Assembly: GCA_036378295.1 (NCBI GenBank)
Contig: DASUWS010000333.1
Location: 1-34,853, forward strand
Reading direction: 5' to 3'
Length of the DNA stretch: 34,853 nt
Origin: DAHUXT01 sp036378295
Lineage (GTDB): Bacteria > Chloroflexota > Ktedonobacteria > Ktedonobacterales > JADMIN01
Part shown: in pieces, positions 7,567 to 15,424 of the stretch
Layout of the letters: each line of letters starts with the position of its first letter
How positions within the stretch are numbered: position 1 is the first letter of the stretch
Notes under the pieces: generated by a model
Database searches by the model: none
What the model saw: the letters and a program-made list of their open reading frames with translations, nothing else
Told to the model about the DNA's origin: nothing
Program-made: the position numbers and the translations under genes

Positions 7567-8634
7567 TCACGAGCAGGCGGGCAGGAACTCGTTGGTGAAC
7601 GCCGCGTTGTAGTTCGGCTCTTTGGTGATCGGGTTGCCGTTGGCGTCCTGAATGGCGTGGTGCTCGAACATGAAGCGCGGATAATTCGTCCACGAGGCTG
7701 GTGATTGCATCCCCCAGCACTTCACGTCGGGCGCGTAGCGCGGGCTGAGATACGCCTGGCTCTTGTGGACCAGTTGCTCATCGTCGAAGCTGCCCTTCGG
7801 CGCGCCCTGAATGAGCAGATTCGCCGCCTCGTCCGGATGCTGGATGGCATACTCGTACCCCTCGGCGGTCGCCTTCAGGAAGCGCTTGATGACATCTGGG
7901 TGCTGCTGGATGTACTGCTGGTTCGTGATGATGACCGGCGATGAGTAATCCGGGATGCAGTAGTCGGTCAGCGGGAACGTGTTGAGCGCGGCGCCTTGCT
8001 GCTGCGCCTCGATACCCTCCCAACCAAGATAGATCCAGGCGAAGTCGAACTGGCCGCTCTTGAGCGCCGCGATGGGATCGAGCTGAGTGGTGACGTTCTG
8101 GAAGTTGGTACTGCTGGCTTTCGCACAGCTCAGCATCTCCGAGATGACGGGCTGCTCGTAGGGCGCGCCGAAACCGGCGTAGCGCTTGCCCGCGAGCTTG
8201 GCGACGCTATCCAGCCCGGAACTTTTGAGCGTGACCAGGGCGGATGTATTGTGCTCGATGATTGCCGCAATCGAGACAATAGGCACGTTCTGCGCGCGGT
8301 AGGTCGTCACCGACTCAGGGAAGCTGATGCCGAATTGCGCCTTGCCCGTGCTGACGAGCTGCTCAGGATAGATGCTGCTGGAATAGGGCGTGAGCGTCAG
8401 GTCAATGCCGTTTTGCTGGTAATAGCCTTTCTGCATCGCCACATAGATGCCCGTGTGATTGGTGTTTGGCGTCCAGTCGAGGGCGAGCGAGACATGCGTT
8501 GTCGGGCCGCTGGACTGCTGCCCGGATGTCGTCTGTCCGGCACATGCCGCCAGCAGCGGCAGCGCCACGAGCAGCAGCAGCGAGAGCATGTACGGCGCCC
8601 GCCGCATGCGGTGAAGCGGTGTCAATGATGCCAT
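7567..8634 (-). CDS. thiY: NMT1/THI5-like substrate-binding lipoprotein of a thiamine-precursor ABC transporter
   Basis: This 355-residue exported lipoprotein starts with MRRAPYMLSLLLLVALPLLAAC, a basic n-region, a hydrophobic core and the lipobox LAAC (C31). The mature part opens with LALDWTPNTNHTGIYVA, the signature of ThiY/NMT1 proteins that bind formylaminopyrimidine or HMP. It would capture the pyrimidine precursor outside the membrane for ThiX/ThiZ. It is the last gene of the operon, 59 bp after thiX, with its own GAGGAG 9 nt upstream. A TPP riboswitch heads the operon, which supports the substrate. Other NMT1-domain proteins bind taurine-like or nitrile compounds, so the family alone would not decide it. 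Confidence 0.9.
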   Translation of the reverse strand: MASLTPLHRMRRAPYMLSLLLLVALPLLAACAGQTTSGQQSSGPTTHVSLALDWTPNTNHTGIYVAMQKGYYQQNGIDLTLTPYSSSIYPEQLVSTGKAQFGISFPESVTTYRAQNVPIVSIAAIIEHNTSALVTLKSSGLDSVAKLAGKRYAGFGAPYEQPVISEMLSCAKASSTNFQNVTTQLDPIAALKSGQFDFAWIYLGWEGIEAQQQGAALNTFPLTDYCIPDYSSPVIITNQQYIQQHPDVIKRFLKATAEGYEYAIQHPDEAANLLIQGAPKGSFDDEQLVHKSQAYLSPRYAPDVKCWGMQSPASWTNYPRFMFEHHAIQDANGNPITKEPNYNAAFTNEFLPACS

Positions 8635-8693
8635 GTAAAACGACTCCTCAATGATTATGATCGCCAGATAACCTGGCCCAATCGCGTGCCGTG

Positions 8694-9578
8694 CTATCCG
8701 TCACGCTGTCGTTGCAGGTAGTACCACGGCAGCGCCACCCGCTCGACGACCGCGACCAGTGCGAACAATGCAATGCTCATCAGCGCTGTCACGACAATCG
8801 CCGCCAGCACACCCGCCGTCGCGAACGAGTGTTGCTTGAGCTGCATATAGAATCCGAGGCCCGCGCTCGCACCGACGTATTCGCCGAAGATCGCGCCGAT
8901 GACGCTATACGCGATGGCGATGCGGATGCCCGAAAAGAGCGATGGTAGCGCCCCCGGCAGCCGTACCGTCCAGAAGATGCGGAACCTCCCGGCGCCAAAC
9001 GCGCGAAAGAGCCGGATCATCTCCGGGTCGGCGGAGCGCAGCCCATCGGCCAGGGCGACGACGATGGGAAAGAAGCAGACGAGCAGGACGACGATAGATT
9101 TCGATGTCAGCCCGAAGCCGAACCACAGCACAAGCAACGGCGCCAGGATGATGATCGGAATGGTCTGTGATGTCACCAGCAACGGATAGATCGCACGGCG
9201 CAGCCACGGCGAGAAATCAATCAGGGTGCCGAAGAAGACGCCTGCCGCGAGCGCCGCCGCGAAGCCAATCATCGTCTCTTGCAGCGTCACCAGCATATGC
9301 TCCCAGAGGATGTCGCGCTGGCCTGCCAGCACATTCCAGACGGCGAGCGGAGTTGGCAGGATTTGCGCGTCTACGCCCGGCAGGCTCGCGTACCACTGCC
9401 AGAGCAGCAGCAATGCGGCGAGCAGTGCCACTGATGGAAGTGTTGTCGTCAACGTTCGGCGGGCGAGCGCACGCCAGCGCACATGCGGCCACGCCCAGGC
9501 GCCTGCTGCCCGTAGCACACTGGGAGAGCCAGCCTGCTCCTGCTCAAGGGTTTCCCGCGCATCAGGCAGTGTCCTCAT
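8694..9578 (-). CDS. thiX: ABC transporter permease for thiamine precursor
   Basis: This 294-residue inner-membrane protein has about six helices and a cytoplasmic N-terminal extension of about 45 residues. The EAA coupling loop is in EMIRLFRAFGAGRFRIFWTV followed by RLPGALPSLFSGIRIA, as in the BPD-type permeases of the SsuC/ThiX group. Its ATG overlaps the stop of the ATPase gene by 4 nt (ATGA), so the two are translationally coupled. Substrate assignment comes from the riboswitch and the ThiY-like binding protein. Confidence 0.88.
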   Translation of the reverse strand: MRTLPDARETLEQEQAGSPSVLRAAGAWAWPHVRWRALARRTLTTTLPSVALLAALLLLWQWYASLPGVDAQILPTPLAVWNVLAGQRDILWEHMLVTLQETMIGFAAALAAGVFFGTLIDFSPWLRRAIYPLLVTSQTIPIIILAPLLVLWFGFGLTSKSIVVLLVCFFPIVVALADGLRSADPEMIRLFRAFGAGRFRIFWTVRLPGALPSLFSGIRIAIAYSVIGAIFGEYVGASAGLGFYMQLKQHSFATAGVLAAIVVTALMSIALFALVAVVERVALPWYYLQRQRDG

Positions 9579-10357
9579 GCCGCGCCTCCTCTCGCTTCGG
9601 CATCGAGCAGCGAGGCGAGCAGCTCGGCTTTGAGAGCGACGATTTCCGGGCGGACGAGCATTTCCAGCCGCCGAGGCCGTTCCAGCGGCACTGCTCGCTC
9701 CAAGCGGACTGTTCCGGGGCGCGACGAGAAGACATAGATGCGGTCGGCAAGCAACAGCGCCTCGTCGAGGTCATGCGTGACGAGCAGGCAGGTGGCGCGG
9801 AGACGCTCCCACAGGTCAGCCAGCCAGCGCTGCAAGCTGGTGCGGGTGAGGGCGTCCAGCGCGCCAAATGGCTCGTCCAGCAGCAGCAGATCATGGGCGG
9901 CTAACACCGTGCGGGCGAAGGCGACTCGCTGCCGCATCCCGCCGCTGAGTGTTGCGGGCCAGGCACGCTCGAATCCCGCAAGCCCAAACTCCGCGAAGAG
10001 GGCGCGTGCCCGTTGTGCGGCTTCGGCGCGCGGCACGCCCTGCGCTTCGAGTCCGGCGAGCGCGTTGCCGAGCGCGGTTCGCCACGGCAGCAAGAGATCG
10101 CGCTGGGGCATATAGCCCGACTGGCCAAGCCGACGCGCGTTTGGGTCGCCTCGTAGCAAGACCGTGCCAGAGGTCGGCGTCTCCAGTCCGGCAAAGATCG
10201 AGAGCAGCGTCGTCTTGCCAGAGCCACTCGGCCCCACCAGCGCCACGAACTCGCCCTCGTCCACCGTCAGCGAGACATGCTGAAGGGCAAGGACATCCCT
10301 GCCACCAGCGCGGTAGCGCATCGTGACATCACGCGCCTCCAGCAGAGGGATATGCAT
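9575..10357 (-). CDS. thiZ: ABC transporter ATP-binding protein for thiamine precursor
   Basis: This 260-residue ATPase powers the ThiXYZ importer. Walker A is GPSGSGKTT (residues 42-50), the signature is LSGGMRQRVAFAR, and Walker B is LLLLDEPFGALD followed by the H-loop VTHDLDEA. It is close to the SsuB/TauB/ThiZ group. GGAGG lies 7 nt before the ATG. It is the first gene after the TPP riboswitch and its terminator, so transcription into it should depend on low TPP. Confidence 0.9.
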   Translation of the reverse strand: MHIPLLEARDVTMRYRAGGRDVLALQHVSLTVDEGEFVALVGPSGSGKTTLLSIFAGLETPTSGTVLLRGDPNARRLGQSGYMPQRDLLLPWRTALGNALAGLEAQGVPRAEAAQRARALFAEFGLAGFERAWPATLSGGMRQRVAFARTVLAAHDLLLLDEPFGALDALTRTSLQRWLADLWERLRATCLLVTHDLDEALLLADRIYVFSSRPGTVRLERAVPLERPRRLEMLVRPEIVALKAELLASLLDAEARGGAA

Positions 10358-10447
10358 CGCTTGTCCTCCAGCTCTCTGCCCCTCTCTTTGTAGGGAAGGG
10401 TGGCCGCAAGCCGGGTGAGGTTAGGGGGAGAAGGGAAGAGGCGCACG

Positions 10448-10482
10448 AAAAAAGGGACGCTGACGTAGCATGCCAGCATCCC
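10448..10482 (-). terminator. Intrinsic terminator of the TPP riboswitch expression platform
   Basis: On the minus strand, CAGCATCCC's complement (10482-10474) pairs with the complement of GGGACGCTG (10462-10454). This gives 9 bp with one G-U and an 11-nt loop, directly followed by six Ts (10453-10448). The 5' arm holds GCTGGCAT (10477-10470), a perfect 8-nt complement of ATGCCAGC inside the aptamer (10524-10517). Aptamer folding and the antiterminator are therefore mutually exclusive. Confidence 0.85.
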
Positions 10483-10506
10483 TCACCCTGTGAAAACGTT
10501 CTTTCA

Positions 10507-10592
<86 letters not shown>

Positions 10593-10618
10593 TTGCGGTC
10601 GATCATTATGCGGTTGTC

Positions 10619-10647
10619 TGTATACAGGTGTACCATTTTGCGGCCAA
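10619..10647 (-). promoter_or_regulatory. Candidate promoter of the thiZXY operon
   Basis: On the minus strand TTGGCC (10647-10642), a 17-nt spacer and TATACA (10624-10619) would start transcription about 20 nt before the aptamer. A second -35-like hexamer, TTGACG, lies just upstream (10656-10651). Confidence 0.45.
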
Positions 10648-10689
10648 TCGCGTCAAGACAGGCACTTCTCCTTAGAACAGGTGTTTTAG

Positions 10690-10732
10690 TTATCCACCAC
10701 CTGTGTGGATAGGGGCGTCACATTGTGGAAAA
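10690..10732. promoter_or_regulatory. Cluster of three DnaA-box-like 9-mers upstream of mutS
   Basis: TTATCCACC lies at 10690-10698 on the plus strand. CTATCCACA (10712-10704) and TTTTCCACA (10732-10724) lie on the minus strand. The last fits the DnaA box consensus TTWTNCACA fully. The others differ by one terminal base. The first two face each other as an inverted pair. No dnaA, dnaN or AT-rich unwinding region is present, so this is more likely a DnaA-binding regulatory or titration site than an origin. Confidence 0.4.
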
Positions 10733-10808
10733 TCTGTTCGATATGCAACCGCGAGAGCCGGGCGACGGTTTCCATAGCAGAGGGTCAGCGAAAGAAGCGG
10801 CTGGCATC

Positions 10809-10837
10809 TCAACACCATGCGCGGGCCGTGTTACAAT
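10809..10837 (+). promoter_or_regulatory. Candidate promoter for mutS-mutL
   Basis: TCAACA (10809-10814), a 17-nt spacer and TACAAT (10832-10837) lie 75 nt before the mutS ATG. The -10 hexamer is the same as at lipA. The -35 is weak. Confidence 0.4.
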
Positions 10838-10911
10838 AGCCGGGCCGGGTTCTTCCGGTCGTTCATCGCATCGCACCACGCTTGCGCGCTGTCTGGCAAA
10901 GAGGAGTTGCC

Positions 10912-13605
10912 ATGACCTCACCCGCCCGCCGCCAATACCTCGACATCAAGGCGCGCCATCAGGATGCGTTGCTCGCCTATAACATCGGCGATTTCTACGA
11001 GTTCTTCGATGAGGATGCGCACATCGTCGCCCGCGAGCTACAGATCGTGCTGACCGCGCGCAGCTACGGGTCAGACGAGACGGTGCCGCTGGCGGGCGTG
11101 CCCACCCACGCGCTCGAAACGTACCTGGCGCGGCTTGTGGCGCGAGGCTACAAAGTGGCCGTCTGCGATCAGGTCAGCCCGCCGGGGAAGGGGCTGGTGC
11201 AGCGCGAAGTCACGCGCATTCTCACGCCAGGAACGGTTGTCGAGCCGAATATGGTGCCTGTCCGGCGCGATAATTACCTCGTCGCGCTGGAATTCGGGAC
11301 GCGCGGCGGCGCGGGACTCGCGGTGATTGAGGCAAGCACAGGAGCGTTCTCCTGTGTCGAGTGGGAGGCATCGCGCCTGCCCGCAGCCCTGCGCGCTGAG
11401 GTGGAGCGGCTCGCGCCCGCTGAGATCCTGCTTGCCGAGCGAGCGCATGCGCATCCAGAGCAGTTGCCGGAAGGCAACGATTGGCTCACCGGATGGACGC
11501 TCACCCCCTGCGGCGACACCTGGTTCGAGGAAGGTAGCGCCCGACGCCGCCTCTGCCGCCATTTCGGCGCGGCAACACTCGCGGCGTATGGCTGCGAGCG
11601 TCTGCCTCTGGCAATAGCTGCCGCTGGAGCAATCCTTGCCTATCTTGAGCGGATGAATCCCACACTGCTCCCGTTGCTGACCGACTTGAAGACGTACGAT
11701 ACCGCTGGATTCGTCGAGATAGATGGCCGCACCTGGCGGGCGCTGGAAGTGATCGAGCCAGCGCATGGCGCGGCGGGGTTCCCCTCCTCCACTGGCCGAG
11801 GGGGCCAGCATGCCCCCGCGACGCTCCTGGCGACACTGGACGCCACCCAGACGGCGATGGGCGCGCGTTTGCTCCGCCGGACGCTCCTGCAGCCGCTGCG
11901 TGACCGTATTGCCCTGGAAGAGCGCCTGGACGCCGTCGCGGAATTGCACGGGCGAACGGCCATGCGCCAGCATCTTGCCAGCGCGTTGGATGGCCTCGGT
12001 GATATGGAGCGGCTGATCGCGCGTATCGTCCACGGCTCGGCGGTGCCGCGAGAAGTATTTGGGCTGGAAAGCGCCCTCGCTCGCGTGCCTGTGGTTGCCG
12101 GGGCGCTCCGCAATGCCACCGCTCCCGCGCTCGTTCGTCTGCGCGATGACCTCGACGCCTGCCCACGGGCGCGCGAGTTGATCGTGCGGGCACTTGCCGA
12201 GCCGGGGACGGGCACAGGTCGCCTGATTCGCGCCGGCTACAACGCCGAGCTTGATATGCTGGCGCAGACCGCCGCCGAGGCGCGCCAGTGGATCGCGCTG
12301 CTGGAGGCCGACGAGCGCGAGCGCACGGGCATCAAGTCGCTCAAGGTTGGCTTCAATAAGGTCTTCGGCTATTACATCGAGGTGACGACGCCGAATCTGA
12401 GCCGCGTGCCGCTCGAATATCAGCGGCGGCAGACTATCTCCACAGGCGAGCGCTTCGTCACGCCAGAGTTGAAGGCGCACGAGGCGCAGGTGCTCCACGC
12501 CAGCGAGCAGATCGAGGCGCTGGAGCGCTCGCTCTATGGCAAGGTGCTGCGCTCGCTGGCCGATTCCGCGACACCCATGCGCCGGACGGCAGCGGCGTTG
12601 GCCCAGATAGACGTCTGGCTGGCGCTGGCCGAGGTGGCGCGGGCACGGAACTATGTGCGCCCAGCCCTCAGCGACGACGCTTGCCTGGAGATCATCGGGG
12701 GACTGCACCCGGTCGTCGAGTTGGCCATGGACGGCGGCGAGTTCATCGCAAACGATACGCGACTGTGCGCGGCGGACGGCGGAGAGCGGCAGGAGCACGA
12801 TCATGGCGACGCGCCCGCCATCATGCTGCTGACGGGGCCGAACATGGCGGGCAAGTCTACGTATCTGCGGCAGGTCGCGCTGATTACGCTGCTGGCGCAG
12901 ATCGGTTCGTTCGTCCCGGCCAGCCAGGCGCGCATTGGGCTGGTGGACCGCATCTTCACACGGGTCGGCGCTGAGGATGATCTGGCGCGGGGATTGAGCA
13001 CGTTCATGCTGGAAATGGTCGAGACGGCCTATATACTGCGCCATGCCAGCGCCCGCAGTCTCGTGATTCTGGACGAAGTGGGCCGGGGGACCAGTACCGC
13101 TGACGGCCTCTCCATCGCTCGCGCCGTCGTCGAATACCTGCATGATCGCGTCGGCGCGCGGACGCTTTTTGCCACCCACTACCATGAGTTGGCCGATCTC
13201 GAATCGACGCTACCACATGTCGGCGTCTATCGGATGGCGGTGGCCGAGCGCGACGATGGCGCGATATTCCTGCACCGGGTCGTGGTGGGCGCGAGCACCG
13301 ATAGCTACGGCGTGCAGGTGGCGCGCATGGCTGGCCTGCCCGCCAGCGTCACCGAGCGTGCTTCGGCGCTGCTCCAGCAGCATGCCCATGCGCAGCGGCG
13401 GGTCGCGGAGGTTCCGGCTGCCTACGTCTCGCAGTCCCTTGCGAATGAGGCCAATGAGGAAGCTGCACAGCGTGAGCGCGATCTTGCGCTCGATCTGGCG
13501 TCAGCCAATATCGCCGCGATGACGCCTATCGAGGCGATCAATGTGCTCTTTGCCCTCCAGCAGAGGGCGCTGGCGCTGTTGCGCGCCGCCAGCGAGGGAG
13601 GGTAG
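10912..13605 (+). CDS. mutS: DNA mismatch repair protein MutS
   Basis: This 897-residue MutS1-type protein recognises base mismatches and small loops. The mismatch-wedging F-x-E is F28 and E30 in IGDFYEFF. The ATPase has Walker A TGPNMAGKST (about residue 642), the ST/D loop GLSTFMLEM, Walker B VILDEVGRGTST and the ATHYHEL H-loop. The start is ATG 10912, with GAGGAG 5 nt upstream. An in-frame TTG 30 nt earlier overlaps that site and is unlikely. mutL follows after 5 nt, so the pair is one operon. Length and domain order are normal. A 704-codon opposite-strand frame inside it is a shadow. Confidence 0.97.
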   Translation: MTSPARRQYLDIKARHQDALLAYNIGDFYEFFDEDAHIVARELQIVLTARSYGSDETVPLAGVPTHALETYLARLVARGYKVAVCDQVSPPGKGLVQREVTRILTPGTVVEPNMVPVRRDNYLVALEFGTRGGAGLAVIEASTGAFSCVEWEASRLPAALRAEVERLAPAEILLAERAHAHPEQLPEGNDWLTGWTLTPCGDTWFEEGSARRRLCRHFGAATLAAYGCERLPLAIAAAGAILAYLERMNPTLLPLLTDLKTYDTAGFVEIDGRTWRALEVIEPAHGAAGFPSSTGRGGQHAPATLLATLDATQTAMGARLLRRTLLQPLRDRIALEERLDAVAELHGRTAMRQHLASALDGLGDMERLIARIVHGSAVPREVFGLESALARVPVVAGALRNATAPALVRLRDDLDACPRARELIVRALAEPGTGTGRLIRAGYNAELDMLAQTAAEARQWIALLEADERERTGIKSLKVGFNKVFGYYIEVTTPNLSRVPLEYQRRQTISTGERFVTPELKAHEAQVLHASEQIEALERSLYGKVLRSLADSATPMRRTAAALAQIDVWLALAEVARARNYVRPALSDDACLEIIGGLHPVVELAMDGGEFIANDTRLCAADGGERQEHDHGDAPAIMLLTGPNMAGKSTYLRQVALITLLAQIGSFVPASQARIGLVDRIFTRVGAEDDLARGLSTFMLEMVETAYILRHASARSLVILDEVGRGTSTADGLSIARAVVEYLHDRVGARTLFATHYHELADLESTLPHVGVYRMAVAERDDGAIFLHRVVVGASTDSYGVQVARMAGLPASVTERASALLQQHAHAQRRVAEVPAAYVSQSLANEANEEAAQRERDLALDLASANIAAMTPIEAINVLFALQQRALALLRAASEGG

Positions 13606-13610
13606 TCGCC

Positions 13611-15368
13611 ATGCCGGAGCGAATCGCGCCGCTGGCGCGTGAAGTGGTGGAGCGAATCGCCGCTGGGGAAGTGATCGAGCGGCCAGCCTCGGTGGTGCGC
13701 GAGTTGATTGATAACGCGCTCGACGCCGGGGCGACTACGATTCGCATCGATCTGCACGAAGGCGGCCTCCGGCTGATACGCGCCGTGGATGATGGCGAGG
13801 GCATCCTTGCGGATGATCTGCCGCTGGCCCTCAAGCCACACGCGACCAGCAAGGTGCACAGCCTGGACGATCTAGCGCGTGTGGCGACGCTCGGTTTCCG
13901 TGGGGAGGCGCTGGCGAGCGTTGCCGCCGTCGCCGAGGTGGAGATAACGAGCGCGTCAGACGAAAGCGGCCTGGCATGTGTGCTGCGCGCTGGGCCGGAT
14001 ATGCCTCCCCAGATGGCGGAGACGCCCCGCAACCGTGGCACGACGGTGGCCGTGCGCGATCTGTTCGCGCTGGTGCCCGCGCGGCGGGCGTTGCTGCGGA
14101 GCGCGCGGGTCGAGGCGGGGCGCGTGTTGGCGGTCGTCCGCGCCTACGCGCTGGCCCATCCCGAGACGCGTTTCACCCTGGTGAACGATGGCGTTGTGCT
14201 GCTACACACGTCTGGCAGCGGACTGAAGGAGGCCATTGCCGCGATCTATGGTAGCGACGTGGCCCGCGCGCTCCTCTCCTTTGGCCCGCTCGAAGCGGGA
14301 GATGCGATGATCACTGGCGCTGTGGCTTCGCGGGCATTTCATAGCGCCCAGCGCGACCATGTCGTGCTCGTCGTCAACGGGCGTCCCGTCGCGAACCGCG
14401 CAGTACTGGCCGCGCTCGAAGCAGGCTACCGACCGTTGCTGCGCAAAGGCCGCCATCCCATGCTCATCGCCAGCCTTGCGCTCCCAGCCGAACAGGTGGA
14501 TGCCAATATTCACCCCGCCAAGCTGGAGGTGCTGCTGCGCTACGAGCAGCCGCTATCCGCGGCCTTGCGCCAGGCAGTCCATGCGACACTGGGGCAGGCT
14601 CCACTCAATGCGCTGGATAATGGTGGCTCACTTGTTTCCAGTGGGTTCGTTCGCCCGGTGCCGCTGCATTTCCCTGCGCGGCGTGCGCGGCGAATGACGC
14701 GCCTGGGCGAGCGGCGGCAGAGCTATACGTCTGATACTGATGATGATGCTGACAGGCCCGCGCTGGATGCTGATCCCGGCGCGTGGGAGCCGCTGGCCCA
14801 ATTCGATGAGACGCTGATTCTGGCGCGCACGCCCGGTGGCCATCTGGTGTTTGTGGACCAGCACCGCGCGCACGAACGTATTCTCTACGAGCGGCTGCTC
14901 CAGCGACGCGGCGACCTGCGTGCGGGCGCCGATACTCCCGAGAGCGGAGATGCGGCACAGATGCTCTTGCAGCCGGTGCTGGTCGAGCTTTCGCCCCTGC
15001 AGGCGCGCCAGCTTGAGCCGCGACTCGATGAGTTGAGAGCGCTTGGTCTGGACTGCACGCCGTTCGGGGGAACGGTTTTTCTAGTGCGGGCGGTGCCCCA
15101 TCTTCCCGGCATGGCGCAGGATGCCGCCGCGATTGCCGCCTCCCTGACCGAAGACGCGGCAACCGATAGCAATGACTGGCTCGATGTCGTCTGCGTCTCG
15201 CTGGCCTGCCGCACCGCCATCCGTCGGGGACAAGCCCTTACACCTGAGGAGCAGCGGGCGCTGCTGGCTGATCTGCGTGTGGTCTCGGTCATGACATCAT
15301 GTCCCCACGGCAGCCCGCTCCTATTGCACTACAGCCGCGCGGGTCTGGCGCGTGCGTTCGAGTGGTAA
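13611..15368 (+). CDS. mutL: DNA mismatch repair protein MutL (endonuclease type)
   Basis: This 585-residue protein has the N-terminal GHKL ATPase (ERIAAGEVIERPASVVRELI, then DNALDAG, DDGEGI, TSK, LGFRGEAL). After a variable linker (about residues 340-395) comes the dimerisation/endonuclease domain. The metal-binding motif DQHA(x)2E(x)4E appears as DQHRAHERILYE, with Arg for the usual Ala but all acidic and His residues kept. ACRTAI and CPHGSP match the other nuclease motifs, though the last is usually CPHGRP. It should nick the strand to be repaired, consistent with an organism without MutH. It is downstream of mutS by 5 nt and converges on glpD across 56 bp. Confidence 0.96.
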   Translation: MPERIAPLAREVVERIAAGEVIERPASVVRELIDNALDAGATTIRIDLHEGGLRLIRAVDDGEGILADDLPLALKPHATSKVHSLDDLARVATLGFRGEALASVAAVAEVEITSASDESGLACVLRAGPDMPPQMAETPRNRGTTVAVRDLFALVPARRALLRSARVEAGRVLAVVRAYALAHPETRFTLVNDGVVLLHTSGSGLKEAIAAIYGSDVARALLSFGPLEAGDAMITGAVASRAFHSAQRDHVVLVVNGRPVANRAVLAALEAGYRPLLRKGRHPMLIASLALPAEQVDANIHPAKLEVLLRYEQPLSAALRQAVHATLGQAPLNALDNGGSLVSSGFVRPVPLHFPARRARRMTRLGERRQSYTSDTDDDADRPALDADPGAWEPLAQFDETLILARTPGGHLVFVDQHRAHERILYERLLQRRGDLRAGADTPESGDAAQMLLQPVLVELSPLQARQLEPRLDELRALGLDCTPFGGTVFLVRAVPHLPGMAQDAAAIAASLTEDAATDSNDWLDVVCVSLACRTAIRRGQALTPEEQRALLADLRVVSVMTSCPHGSPLLLHYSRAGLARAFEW

Positions 15369-15424
15369 GCAGCCAGGTGATGTTGCGCACCCCGCTGGGC
15401 AGAGCGCTACAAGAGCCACCTCTC

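Noticed and set aside
10690..10732. Chromosomal replication origin
   Set aside because: DnaA-box-like sites are present, but there are only three, no AT-rich unwinding element, and no dnaA, dnaN, gyrB or rnpA nearby.
11071..13185. 704-codon open frame on the minus strand
   Set aside because: It lies wholly inside mutS on the opposite strand, has no recognisable domain and a composition rich in Arg, His and Gln typical of shadow frames.
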